From positions 7,540,001-7,604,000 of the forward strand of contig NW_025062478.1 of the NCBI RefSeq assembly GCF_000002995.4: a stretch of 64,000 nucleotides of DNA. Direction: 5' to 3'. A model generated the notes under the pieces. It had not been told where the DNA came from. It did no database searches and saw only the letters and a program-made list of their open reading frames with translations. The DNA is from Brugia malayi. Its lineage: Eukaryota > Nematoda > Chromadorea > Rhabditida > Onchocercidae. Made by a program: the position numbers and the translations under genes. This document shows positions 25,319-37,757 of the stretch, piece by piece (positions within the stretch are counted from its first letter, which is position 1; each line of letters opens with the position of its first letter).

Positions 25319-27625
25319 TTTCGAAATCAAAGAAATTAACGAAAAGGCCATTTGCTTTTTTTTAGTGAGTTTTTTAAATTGATGTCACGGTACATTTTTG
25401 TATGGAGAAAAATATGACTCTGTTTACTTCTGTCAATAGTTTTGTTCGTTTTAAGTGAGCTCCAAAAGTGGAAGTGATGTTCATGTTTAATTCAGACATG
25501 AGCAGTCCTAACTGTTATCTAAATCTTAGTAAACATATGCATTCATAAGTTATCAATTCCATTATCTACCCAGTAATTCACTTATCTATTCTCTCAAGCA
25601 GTGTAGCAGTTTTTTTAGCAAAAAAAAAAAAATCCAAATCTAACTCCTCATGGTCTATGTAAATCGCTATTTTGCATAAAGCTATTGCAAATATTATTAT
25701 TGTGAAAATCGTGTTTCCAGTGCAAAAGAAAATATCTTGTTTCCTCTTTGTTTTTATTTTTATTTAAATGTCAGCAATCAGTACACTTAGTTTAGATGTA
25801 TATTTTGTTAAGTTTGATTCACTTAATTGGGTTCTTATGAAAGTAATTGTCGGTTTTATCTATGTTATTTAAAAAATGTCAGCAAACTTTTGCCCTAGTT
25901 GGAATGAATGATGATTAATGATGCGTTTATATTATCTGTTGATTGTACGGTAGAATGTGTTACTTGAGAATTATTGTCTAACACATATTATTTTGATGTC
26001 ATCAGGCGATGTTATGTGACTCCTCATCATTTGCCTCTAAGAATTGTACTTTCATGTGTGTTTTACTGTACCTGAAGATTTGAAATCTCGAATATTGGAA
26101 AAAGGGACTTTCAATTCCATTAAAAATAGATTTTAAAGCCATTTATATTTTTATAGCTTTTTGCAATTCCGGTTTTTATGAAGCAGAATTCCGTATTATT
26201 AATAGAGATAATCTATGATATGGTATTGCTTTATTTCATTATTCCACTATAGTTTGTCTTGAAAGTTTTAGCTTTTTGTGACAGAATATACTTTCCGTGT
26301 ATGTTTAAATTTATATGTTAATGGGGATAGGGTGCGTACAGTATTATGTAGCATGCCATATCAGAGAATAATAAGCGATAGGTGGTTACAAGACGGCATA
26401 CATTCTTGCACTTCTAGATGGTTTGTATGTCCATTTATTTACATCATGTCATGTATCTCCAGTCTTTCTGTCATTTACTGCATGTTGCAAATGCCTTAGC
26501 GATATGAGAAATGGATGTCAGACTAGGAGGACCCCATCATTTGTCCTTGCTACGCTAATTTTCTGATTATTTGCCAAGATGATTTGTTTGGTTTCTACAA
26601 TGGAACGTTGATCACTGCAAATGCACTGTAGATATGCTGTAATAGCATTAAGATAACATGTGGTGACTGGTTTATCAAAGTATCTCTGCTCGAAATTTGC
26701 TGTAATATGCTTTGCTTGTGTCTTAATTAGCTATTTAACAAATACTGGTGGAAGAGCAAAATTTTCGGGACTGCGAAACGAATTGAAAAGCGGAGAAGGT
26801 GCAAATAATGTGAGGTAATAATATGATGACGTCGATACTGTTACTGCACTGATAAGGGACAGAGGAACACTACCGCATCTGTCATGTGCGAACGGACTCT
26901 TGCGGTAAATCTGTGTCCGGATGGCTCCATGCCAGTGTTTGTCTGGCCCTCAGTCGTTGCAGATTATTCTTCCTGCCAGCATGCCTCTGAAATTTGTCTC
27001 AAATCTGACCAACAGAAAGATAACTTCTCGATGTCTTTCAAATTATTGTTGGTAGAATGGATAATTCAATTTTGGTCACAAATTTTATGTACTTTGGCTA
27101 AATTGTTCTGCCAATTTCTTTTATACCTGATGGAAAAAAGGTGGTGAAGGATTGATTTGATGGGTCATAAATGTTCGTAATCTTTTTCTTTATTTAAGTA
27201 TATCTGAGTGCATTAAAGTCATACTTTTTCTAGCCATCAATACTTTCTTAGAAGGGAGTGGATAGGAAGGCTTTCTGTTTACTTAAAGTAGTTTTTCGAT
27301 TTCGTAATTTTAAAACATACAGTTTCAGTGCTAGAGAAAATATAACGAAGAGTATATGGAAATCTCATTTGATATTGCTATTCAGGGAAATGTCCCAAAA
27401 TATGCGGCTGGGATGGAACAGACATCCATTCTTCAGTATTTTTTCTTTTTCATTTCAACTTCCCATTCTTATTAACTGTTGCTTGCTGCAGACTGATGTA
27501 CTAATTATTACTCTTCCAAGGATGCTGTTGTTTTCTTCCATTATTATGGTTGCCACTTATGTACTGATTCTACGTCTATAGTTTAAAATAAGAAAATTTT
27601 TAAAGTTTGAAAATTTCAGAAAATT
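25319..27625. other. scc-3 3' UTR and intergenic; GC-richer island near 26.85-27.0 kb
   Basis: Mostly AT-rich, with no recognised gene. A GC-richer block (about 26822-27005) is open on both strands: 26884-27147 (+), and on the minus strand about 33 codons after a good TTTCAG acceptor near 26989. Neither reading matches a family I know. Confidence 0.4.
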
Positions 27626-30600
27626 ATGGATTTATTGATTTTTGAACGTAAGCGTGGAACTGTAAGGAATTGTAAAAGACCTGTATCTGTTCCGATTGGT
27701 AAATATTACGGGACATTGAAAGGTGAACAAGTTATAGTGTCAGATTTGAAATCAGCAGATGATTTAAATGCATTTGGATGTTATGGTGAATTTTTGCAAC
27801 GACGTGAGCCACGTGTATCAATGGAATGTTTTGAAAGTAATGCTCATCAACAACACCAGCAAGAAAGGTGCATTTAAAAACCTTACCTCACTGATTGTTT
27901 TAGTCACAATAATCTCAGTTAGCAGTACGTTATCAGATTTACTTTTAACGAAACCTTGATTATTTGTTGATGTGAAGCATACTGCTACTAAAAGACAAGA
28001 GAAATTTGTAACCTTAAATTTCTAGTTTTTTTTTAGTTTCCTTGTACCATGAAAACTTCTCAAAACTTTAACTCCTGATATTTGAGAAAATCGTGATTTT
28101 CTCGTTAATTTAAGGCATCTGTAAATAATTTTTCTACTTGTTCCAACTTTTTTGTTGATTATTTTTATAATGCTACAACCAATTATTTCGATTCCTGTCT
28201 CCGTTTCTTTATACTTAAAATTTTTGTTCTTCTAGTTGAAATATCTTTCAGTTTTGTTTTGAATTGTGCTTTCTAGTGTCTTAAATTGATGCTGGCTATT
28301 TTATTACTATTTTCATTACTATTTTATTTCGACATGGACAGACGAAAATTTTTACTCATGCTTCCTTACTTGGTGAAGTCAAATTGGCTGATAGCATACG
28401 CAGCACTGAGATAAATTAGACGATCATCAAGTAGTTTCAAATTTGAATAAAATTTCTTCTCTAATATGTCAGATTTTCTTGTTTTTAATCTTACTGCTCA
28501 AATTATGTTCCATTTTCCATAAAGCCACTTCTTTCAAACATTGTCGGACTTATTTATCATACTTATTTAATTGAACATTTTCGCTCTTTAACAGTAGGAA
28601 TGTGTCGACTACTCTATCCATGAAGCAGTTTTTCTTCTTTCTGATGTCTTAAATGATATTCCATGCCATTCATTTCCGTGATTATATTACGTAATCCGAG
28701 ATAATGTGAGAAATAATTGGTATTGCTGAAATTATTACAACAGTTAAACGATTAAGTTGACTTACTACATTGGAATTTATATTTGGAGTACTTTTTCAAC
28801 CAGTAGATGATATAAGACTGATGGAAAGATACTTCTGCAACTTTCTAATCACTTTCATCCTATACATCTTATCTATTTTATTTAATATAAAGATAACAGA
28901 CAATTAGTGTACACAACAGTTGAAAAAAAAAATCTATCACTGATTTTCTTTGTTTTGAAAATCTCTTCTAAGGTCGTGGTTACAATAACTGATAACATAG
29001 TCTTTGCATTAATCATTAAATATCAATTTGTTTTCTACTCGTTATTAACACTCTTCCAAAGTCGTTTTATTTTGTATTATTAACAGTTTCTCTTTAAAAT
29101 GTTAACAGTTTCTCTTTAAAATGTTCTTAAATTTTAAAGGCTCGTCAAATCGAGAAATAGCAGATAGGACGCATCGACCCAGGCAAATAGTCTTTTTAGA
29201 CAATTGTCACAACCATTATTTTGTTAAAGTAATTTTTTTTTTTTATTTTGTTAAAACACAATCATTATTTGTAAAACATATTTTTCTTGTGGCTTACTGT
29301 TTTCCTGTTACCTTTTTCTTTTCCATTTAGTTTTGTCCCATTATGCCAATATCAAGCCAATTAACTGCTTTTAAATGGAAAATTGCTTCCCAGTCCATGC
29401 ATATTTAGTCCCATTTCAATCATGCTATCTATTCATAGCTGTGAAATTATGCCATAATAGCTGCCATCCTAACTTTTGTTTTGTGTTTTTCTTTTTTGTA
29501 TTTTTTAATTTTCAGTGCATTAATATAACCGTCATCAATTAGATTCCAGGCTTTTTCTTTTCTTTCTCTCTCTCTCTCTCTCTCTCTCTCCCTGTCTCTT
29601 CCTTTCTATGAATTCATTAATAATGAAAAGATGAAATTAGATACGAACATATATTTTATATTATGCTTTTGTAGTTGATTTGGTCTTCGGTCGATGAAGA
29701 ACTTAATTGATAGGAATGATTTTATTGCAATTTCTTACCACGGATGCAATTTAATGTAGAAAGGAAAGTAGATTTTCATGAGAGATTCGAATCCACAACT
29801 TTTTTAAATACAAATTACTGTGTTTATACGATATTCAATATGTGTAAATTTGATAATAAGCTAAGTTTACAGGAGCGGAGTAGGTACTGTAATGTAGAGG
29901 ATCGAGTATGGACTATCTAGTATCCATTTATCAACTTCTTGTCTTATCATAAGCGTCGCTTATCACTTATCAACCTTTTCGTCTGATATAATCGTCAGCA
30001 CAATTACATTTGTCTGCTTACTTCTTCCCATTTCTTTCTTGCTTTTTTTCCTATGCGTATTTACTGAGTCGATGCTTTTCGAAAATGAAAAGCTTGAGAC
30101 ACTGTATTGAAGTATTAATTTTTTTTGTTTACTTTCGGTAATTTAGATAATTCTTGTTTACTTTCTGCTTTGATGGTGATCTCTAACCGAAGTAGAATGA
30201 CTGTTGTGATACTTGGTAGCCGTTTATCAGAAATCAAAACTTGTTTGACAAGAAATGACTTCTAATTGTTATTTAGCATTCATATTGTTGAATTGTTAAT
30301 ACCATTATCCGGATATCATCTAAAATTTATTGAGTTTTGCCAATGAAAGTGTAGCAAGTCGTGGTAATGTCAATCATCTGTTTTTATGATACGTTAGATC
30401 CATGATCGGTCATTTTCTGAAATCAGTATTCATGTTTTCTGAACTTTGACACAAAATGGAAATGGTAAGTGTGCTTTCAGTTCGTTTTTGCGTAGACTAA
30501 AAAAAAATCGTTAAATCATATAAAAGTATTTTTAATAGATAGTAACCAAAACGACACCTTCTTGATTTGAGCATGGCTTTTGGTAAAACAGAGTTGCCAA

Positions 30601-31668
30601 TACCATTGTCCAACAATTGAAAGAATAGTTATCCAATATTTGGTCTTTCAATTTTTTACAGAGTTATCTTCTATTCATTCCTTCTGTTAATGCAGATGTA
30701 GAAACAGCAATGCTGCACTCGCTACATCTCGGGAATATGTAGATGTTCTCTTCTCTACTATGATTATTAATCTTAAAAAAAAAAAAAAAGAAAATGATTG
30801 TTCCATGTAATTATCATGAAAGGATTTGGCGCAACTGCCTTTTGCAATGTTTAGTTTGTTCTAAGTGCTTTTTCTTTGATTGTTCCTAATTTTTTTTTAA
30901 AACCCACTTTGGTCTGACATTTAAGGCCTTTTTAAGCACTTCCCTATTTTGACTGGAATGATTCGTACAGAATCTTTCCCACCTTCCTTATTTTTCCTCT
31001 ATTTTCTTCCTACAGTTGATGATGCTAATGTTAACAACAGTCTCTCCATATTATTTGAAATACGTTACTGTATAAAGCGACTTTTTATAAAGTTTTCGTG
31101 ATTGGAAAAATTTTTTTACTAATTTGTTTGTTGCTCAGAAAATACGTTAGGGTATTTTAGATCAGCTAAAATTTGGAAAAGATTATGGCCAACTGATAAC
31201 TCTCTTCGTTTGAGTATGGAGGAAGCAATGTATCTCAGTGCGGAAATCGGAGTCTTGCAAATATCTGCTGATAACGGACAAGGATGTATGCCGGATGAAG
31301 TATGGAAGACATTCTTTGGTTGTTATGGAATTCGCTTTGTGAGACGCTATGCAACTTACCGGTATTTTAGACATCAGGGTTGGGTCGTGCGATCTGGCAT
31401 TCATTGTGGGGTGGATTTCATGCTCTATCGTGATGGACCCGAATATTATCATAGCAGCGCGGCGGTTCGAATTGTTTCTAAAGGAAGTAAACGTGATGCA
31501 TCAGCCTTTATCGCACTTAACAGGGAGTTGAATAGTATAAAGAAGACATTGATAGAAGTATTAGTGGTTGTTCCTGAAGACTGTAATATTGAGAGCATCG
31601 ATTCCATCCGCTGTATTTCTGTTATACACTCCAGTGCCCTCACATGGAAGACGTCTGATGATCGATGA
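27626..31668 (+). CDS. tsen-2: tRNA-splicing endonuclease catalytic subunit TSEN2/SEN2
   Basis: Two exons, 27626-27836 and 31139-31668, join in phase (donor GAAA|GTAATG, acceptor TTGCTCAG), giving 246 residues. The N-terminal part (PVSVPIGKYYGTLKGEQ) matches the TSEN2 N-terminal domain. Residues 92-111 are the helical SLRLSMEEAMYLSAEIGVLQ. The nuclease core at residues 142-181 is YRYFRHQGWVVRSGI, then LYRDGPEYYHSS. Catalytic Tyr167 and His175 have the same eight-residue spacing as in human TSEN2. The catalytic Lys is probably 205 or 206 (NSIKK). The enzyme excises introns from pre-tRNAs, acting with the SEN34, SEN15 and SEN54 subunits. At 246 residues it is much shorter than the vertebrate protein (about 465) because the central insert is missing. 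An alternative donor a little downstream (AG|GTGCAT) would break the frame. Confidence 0.9.
29080..29123. repeat. perfect 22-bp tandem duplication in tsen-2 intron
   Basis: Unit TTAACAGTTTCTCTTTAAAA plus TG, repeated twice back to back (29080-29101 and 29102-29123). It lies inside the 3.3 kb intron. Confidence 0.85.
29565..29591. repeat. (CT)n microsatellite in tsen-2 intron
   Basis: About 13 CT dinucleotides inside the large intron of the TSEN2 gene. The rest of this intron (27837-31138) is AT-rich, and I see no nested gene in it. Confidence 0.9.
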
Positions 31669-33221
31669 TTTTTTTCTTCTCGAAAAATTAACTCCAAATT
31701 TTCCAAATATCACACTTATGAATAAATAAATGAACCATTTGAAAGTTATGAAAAAAGTATCATAATAAAATACATTTACTAATTTCTTAATATTTTCTTG
31801 GATAGTATGCTTGATGACTGCTGGATGATTTAAAGATATCCTCATCCAGTGTTTAGAGGCTGTCTTAACTCTTTTAAAACTAGCCATCAAAAATAACCGA
31901 ATCTATATCAAAAATTCTTTCTTTTTAGTAGTTGTCGCTTAAGTTCTTGCAATGAAGATTAATTTAATTTCATTTGTGAGACTTAACAGTGTTCCTCAGA
32001 CGATGATTACTTCTAATTTTTCAACTACTATTTTTGTACCGTTATTTCTATCAATGTTGCCATCTGTTTTAGTGTATATTAAATGAAAAGGTAGCAGAAG
32101 TGTGTGTGTGTGTGTGTCATGGTGTTAAAGCCATTTTGCATCTTGCTTGCTTCTTGTCTTTTAAGTCAACCTTGCTTTGATGAATATGACTATGTACTAT
32201 ACCATATTCATTCATTTGTGTTATTTTAAAAAGTATTGTGATTTTCTGTTGTATAATTTTCGTTGATCATAAAATCATTTGCTAATTTTTCTCGTTGATT
32301 TTCGTTTGGCACTACAATTTCCTGAATTCGCTTTTTAATTTCAATTGTTATCCAATCTAATTATATCTTCAGTTTCTTCAGATTTAAGCTTCATTTGTTA
32401 TATTATCTTTGGGGGTAGGGTTTAGACTGTTATTTTATTTTATTTTTTTTTTTAAGAAATAATTTTAATATTCGAGCCATATATGTAGTTGTTTGGGTAG
32501 ATTAAATAAAAATTCGAGAAAACAGTTCCCTTTTCAGTGCAATGAATGTGCAAGTTTACGCCTGACATGATCGGAAAAGAAGAGGCGTTGGCTTTGGATA
32601 TTCTATTTTTCATTTAGCATTGTTAAATTTCTGTCTAGTTTTGAAAGTAGACGAAGAGTTATTTATCCCGTTCAGTGACCGGAAAAGAGAAATCATCATT
32701 GGGCCGCGTTAAATTGGTCATAGTTTTTTATACCTGGGCATTGTTCGTGTACATACAGCATTTTCGTTTGTAACATTTCTCTGGGGTGTTGTCAAGGTGG
32801 ATGGAACGGAAGACGGAAGGATTGAGTTTTTTCTGTTAAGTGGGAATTTCTTATTCTCCGAGCGGAGCTGTCATACTCTTGAGCTCTTTTGTATTCAGTG
32901 ATATGCCAAAAATGCATCTATCGCCATTTAATATGCAGTACAATTTGCTGTCATAAACTTGTTTTGAATTAAGAAGGTTCTATCGTAGATGATTTAAAGA
33001 TTTATGTTGTGTGATAAAATTAAATTCTGTAGTAACGGAATATGCTTTAAATAATTCTAGTGTTTTTGATAATTTTATTCTGTATTTCCTCATTCTTTCC
33101 CACTTTACCATCTTTCCTGTTCAAAATCTATTACGTCTCCAAGCGTCCCTCCAATTTCTTCTGCAAATTAAGAAATATTAGTTGATTTTTTTTACAGATT
33201 AAGGAAGGATAATTTTACAAA
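31669..33221. other. intergenic, with (TG)n at 32100-32117
   Basis: Holds the TSEN2 3' UTR and the upstream region of the next plus-strand gene. A short TG repeat is the only feature seen. A TTTTTTTACAG acceptor-like site about 25 bp before the ATG at 33222 suggests either an untranslated first exon or spliced-leader addition. Confidence 0.4.
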
Positions 33222-34656
33222 ATGCCTTTGATTGATATGGCAGAAGCTGTAAGCCGTGGAGACATTATTGTCGACGAAGTAGATGCCTTGAATGCTGTAA
33301 ATTCTGGGAAATTGAGTGAAATTGAAACTGCTCGGTTTAGTCCATTGGTTATTGAGCATTCACGACGACGAAGTAGCGGAAATGGCTCTACAATTAATCA
33401 TGCAGGTTGCTTTTTTTGAACCCATGAAGTAAATTTTTATTTGCTATTTTGTTATTTCCATCACTTTACCACATATGTTTATGCGAAGCAGCTGGAAATC
33501 AATATTTATAGTTCGTTCAAGAGAACTGTAAATATTAAACATTGATTTTAGCTCTAAGCTTTCTAGAATAACTAAAGAAGCGTTAAGGCAAATGTTGCAG
33601 ATATTCATCACTTGCATTTCGTATGCAGTGTTATTTGTTTACTGCTAACAGTTATGTTAATAAGTTTCAATTATCTTTTTCAGATCCATTACCATATTTA
33701 GATGGTACTGAGCCAGGAGATACAAATGGGGCTGCAGGAAGTGATGATGAACATACATGGAACAATGTATTGGTGGATGAAGTTGATTTCGTTCATGCTG
33801 TTGAACGGGGTCGTATTAATGGGAATGATTTACATATTATGGGCTGCCGAAGCAGTGGTTAGTTTAGAAAAAGAAGTTATCGCAGCATGATGGTTTTGTC
33901 AAGATTGATAATTTAGAATTTCATATTTTATTCCAAAATTCGTCTGAATTTTCATACCAATAATTCCAGTACAGTACGGATGACTGATATTCGAGCAAAC
34001 TGCATTCAGGATACTCTTTCTTTACACTAAGTTCATTTGAAAAGTGAATTGAGTTTAGAACCGTAAATTATATTTTATTTTGATATTGTCAGATGATACA
34101 TGGATCCCTCAGCGTGTGGTAGATGATGTGGAAGAATTTGGTGATATTTCACATGATGAAAATGGTTGGAATAGAGTTTTGGTTGATGAAGTTGACATTC
34201 TTCATGCTGTCGAACAAGGATCCAGGATTGTTAACCGTAGTGAATGTCGTCTCAGTTATATACATCAGGGTATGTTTTAGATTTATCAATTGAGAGTGAA
34301 GATGCTTTTTTAGGCTTTTAACTATACTTGGGCTTCGGACATAGATTTAAATTGCGGAGTCTGCCTGACTAGATTTCTAAAGTCTTCTTTATAAAATTTC
34401 GGAAATATAGATATGACGCTATCACTTATCTGAGTCATTCGCACATTACGTTTGTTAGTTTAATTTGTCTTTGAAATATTATTTAATTAGTTGTTGATAG
34501 GTGTTTATTTAATTTTTAACAGAAAATGGAACTGAGAGATCTGAAAGGAACAGTAATATAATTCAAAGAGAGGAATCAACAACAGTGAATGGGGAATCAT
34601 CATTTGAAATTGATAGGACGATTGGTATTGGCCGTCCAGATAGAGGCAAACAGTAA
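33222..34656 (+). CDS. unrecognised protein with three V-D-E-V-D repeats
   Basis: Exons 33222-33405, 33684-33857, 34093-34269 and 34523-34656 join in phase (every junction splits the codon after one base), giving 222 residues. Each of the first three exons carries one copy of a roughly 20-residue motif: DIIVDEVDALNAVNSGKLSE, then NVLVDEVDFVHAVERGRING, then RVLVDEVDILHAVEQGSRI. The consensus is [VIL]-[LI]-V-D-E-V-D-x-x-x-A-V-x-x-G. Acidic and polar linkers separate the copies, and the last exon is a polar tail ending in DRGKQ. There is no signal peptide or membrane span, so it is probably intracellular. A paralogue lies on the opposite strand 2 kb away. I do not recognise the family. The one-motif-per-exon, same-phase layout suggests growth by exon duplication. 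Confidence 0.8.
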
Positions 34657-36656
34657 TTTTATCAAGTGCCTTATTTGATAACTTTTTCTCTTATTAGGTT
34701 TGTTGTTCGCTTATTCTGTTGTTATTCTTATTTTTTTGTGGACATCAGCCATGTTTAAGAATTTTCATAATGTCTGACTTGTTCAAGCTTTGTTAGTTTT
34801 TGTTTTAAGTATGATATCATATGATGAGGCTAACATTCTACTTTACTCATTTAAAGCACAACATGTATTTGTCCGATCGCTGCTGTTTCATTTCACTCAT
34901 GAAGTTTATCAATGTTTTATAAGCAACCTTTTCTTTCACATCTTATTCGTCTACCTGTTGTTGTTGGAATGTTATGTTAATAGCTGCTAGATAATATTTG
35001 GTTGGTGGAGAGTTCTTCTTTCGCGCTAATTACCTTTAACTGTGTGGTAATTTCCGGTAATGAATACTAGCTAGTTGAGTTGAAAATAAAGGTGGAGAAA
35101 TAGCGTGAGCTGATCATTAGGGGAGTGACTGATTATTGGATGTTGTGTTCGAAATCATGTTGACATACATGATTCATTGCTGTGGAAACTTCATGTAACT
35201 GTGGGTATTGTTTTCACTTCTCATGCATCTTTTATACATCACCATATATTGTTTCTAATTTTACAAATTACGCAAATGAAATAGTAATTAAATCAGTGGG
35301 CACAAAATGCTAGACAGCTTAAGGATGAAGCAACATCCATTTTGTCTGTATAAATGATTAGTTTTTTAGCATTATTGTAAGTTGGCACAGCTCAAAATAT
35401 CTGTTTGTTTATTCGTTATCTAATGTGGTATTTGTTTTTGTAACCATCAGAAAATGTCTTTCACCTGAACTGCTGCGTAATTCAGGTTGGTTGCCTGAAA
35501 TCTTCTCAACTTTCATAATTTGCTATCTTTCACTCGTTTTATAATTGTTACTGTTTTCGATAATTTTTCTCTAGATCAAATTTTTAAGTAGACATCATAG
35601 CAGAAAAATGCCTTCTCTGCATTGGCATATACCACAGTATTTCTATAACTTACTGAAAGGAATTTTCTAACAAGCTTTATTTAGAAAGATTATAAGACTT
35701 GTTGTACTTATTTGCTTTGAAAAAAATTGACTGAAGCGAATTTCTGTTTTTGACAGACATTGAAACACTCCTTTCAATGTTGAATGGAGTTCTTCCTATT
35801 TTTTATTAGATTATTGTCGTGAAGTTTTCATATTGATAGTTTATCAATGATATTAAAGTGGCTGCGCATGTTATGGTATTACGCGATATGCTTATTTATA
35901 TTCCATGTTGGAATTTTGCATAATTTTGCCTAGATGAGTATTCATTATCCTTATTCTTTATCTTTATTTTGCTTACAGCAAAGTTTTGGTCGTGGCGCGA
36001 ATTCGTTTATTCTTCAGTCTGTTCTGTTTTATAAAAACAGTCATTTGATCATATATGTGTTGAGAGCATCTGCTGTGCTATGAACCAGTCAGTAAATTTT
36101 TCTTGGACCGTATTAGCATTTGTTATGGCAGTCTATGATCTTCTTCATTGTTTATTATTGCATAGTCATTTTATATCTTTTGAATCATGGTGATTAATTT
36201 TAAGGAACACCAATTAATGGAAAACGACCATACTCCAAATAATCAGTAGTGGTGTTTTGGCTATCTCCAGATTCTTAATTTTAAAGTTATTTGACCTGAT
36301 AGGAATTTCCAAAATAAATTGAATTTGATTAAAATGTAGCACATATTTGGATTCAGAGAACTAATTTTGTTGCTCCCTAAATTAAGAGATTGAAATCTGA
36401 AAATAAATTATTATTCGCATTTTCTTAATTTGTTATTAAGGAAAAATGAATATTTGAAAATATCCCATTTCCTAACGAAAGTAAAGATTAGTGACATGTA
36501 GAGGTTGTGTTAGCAGGATCTCTTTAAACATTGGCAATACTGTACAAGAGGCTCTTGGTTCGAAATGTGCTTGGGTTGGTTTGATTCAGCGGTTGCAATT
36601 GTCTAACAAAATTGTGATATCAGTTGCAATTGATATCACAATTTGCATTTTGCTGA
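34657..36656. other. intergenic between convergent paralogues
   Basis: 2 kb of AT-rich DNA between the 3' ends of the two V-D-E-V-D genes. It presumably contains both 3' UTRs. No exon is supported. A perfect inverted repeat sits at its right end. Confidence 0.45.
36609..36644. repeat. perfect 14-bp inverted repeat with 8-nt loop
   Basis: AAATTGTGATATCA and TGATATCACAATTT flank the 8-nt loop GTTGCAAT. It begins 13 bp past the stop of the minus-strand paralogue, so the transcript would carry a stable 3' UTR hairpin. Confidence 0.85.
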
Positions 36657-37757
36657 TTAAATAAGGATATCAATAGATGATGATGCATCGGACATTTTCT
36701 CGTCATCGGTTAGGATCTCGTCATGGAAACTTATTTTTGCTTCTTCAGTATCGCCCGTTGAATCTTTAAGGACTTCTGTAAGCGTTTCTTTCTAATATTT
36801 GAATTAGAATGGTATATTACCGTTTGTTTATGTTTTAATCAATTGTGGAGGAGAAGTCTGATTAATCATTTAAATCTTAGAAGGATTTACGAAACGAAAA
36901 ACTTTGCTTTATTCGCCGTTAGTCGAAATTAAAAAGCTCTGCTACATTATGCAGCAATTACTTACCTTTATTAATAGATGCTATGTGACTGTCATCCTTG
37001 CTAACTCGTCCAATTTTAAGTGCATCAATGAAATCTACTTCATCCACTAATACTTTATCCCATCTCGTTGTTTCAAGTGTGTTTTGTGCTGATTCCAATT
37101 TTCCGCATGGGTCCGAAAGTTCTATTTTTGAAGTTTGGGTTTAGTTTTCTCAGGTATTTGAATTTGAAAATTTTCTAGTTTGTTTCGCACACCGAGAAAT
37201 ATTCTTGAAGGCCAAGAAATGAAAATCCGTAAGTTGTCTTATTGCAGGCTGCCATTCTATCGATTTCAGTTGAAGAATGGTATGACTTGAGAATTGAGTT
37301 TTATTTTACTGTGTTAATGTTCAGCAGAGATACTTGTTGATTTTTAGTTATTTGTAATATTTAATTGATAACTTAGCTAGCAGGCAGATTAAAATTGGTC
37401 GACAGTCCGACAAGCAGATCTCCTTCAAAAAGCTATCAAGAAATGCAATTCTTATATTCTAATGTATAATGATGAAATGATGCTGTACTAATTAAATAAC
37501 AAGCACAAAAAGAAATAATAAATGACATTATAGAGGATTAACATTAAGTAAATCTTGAAACTGAGTACTTCAGCAAGTTAGTTTAGAATAAAAAGTTGCG
37601 AGTTCATACTTTTGTGTGACTTAGAATACTCCTCCAAAATGGCACTAAATCGAGCACCATCACTTGCGCTAAGTCGCCCTTTCTCGACTGCTTCAATAAC
37701 ATCAATCTCATCTACCAATATGTCACCCCGAACCACCGCTTCTGCTAAGTCTGCCAT
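36657..37757 (-). CDS. paralogue with two V-D-E-[VI]-D repeats
   Basis: Exons 37757-37610, 37121-36966 and 36775-36657 join in phase (junctions again after one base), giving 140 residues. The start MADLAEAVVRGDILVDEID closely parallels the start of the plus-strand gene (MAEAVSRGDIIVDEVD). GRLSASDGARFSAIL likewise matches its GKLSEIETARFSPLV. The second exon has KVLVDEVDFIDALKIGRVS. The third is an acidic, serine-rich tail (MSDASSSIDILI). It has one repeat fewer than its neighbour. The shared first exon, identical phases and convergent orientation point to an inverted local duplication. There is no signal peptide or membrane span; function is unknown. Confidence 0.8.

Noticed and set aside
29148..29226. 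Possible middle exon of TSEN2
   Set aside because: With either phase available from exon 1 it runs into a stop, and the two outer exons already join in frame.
31449..31890. Minus-strand open frames under the TSEN2 second exon
   Set aside because: They are antisense shadows of the nuclease domain, with no start or splice context of their own.
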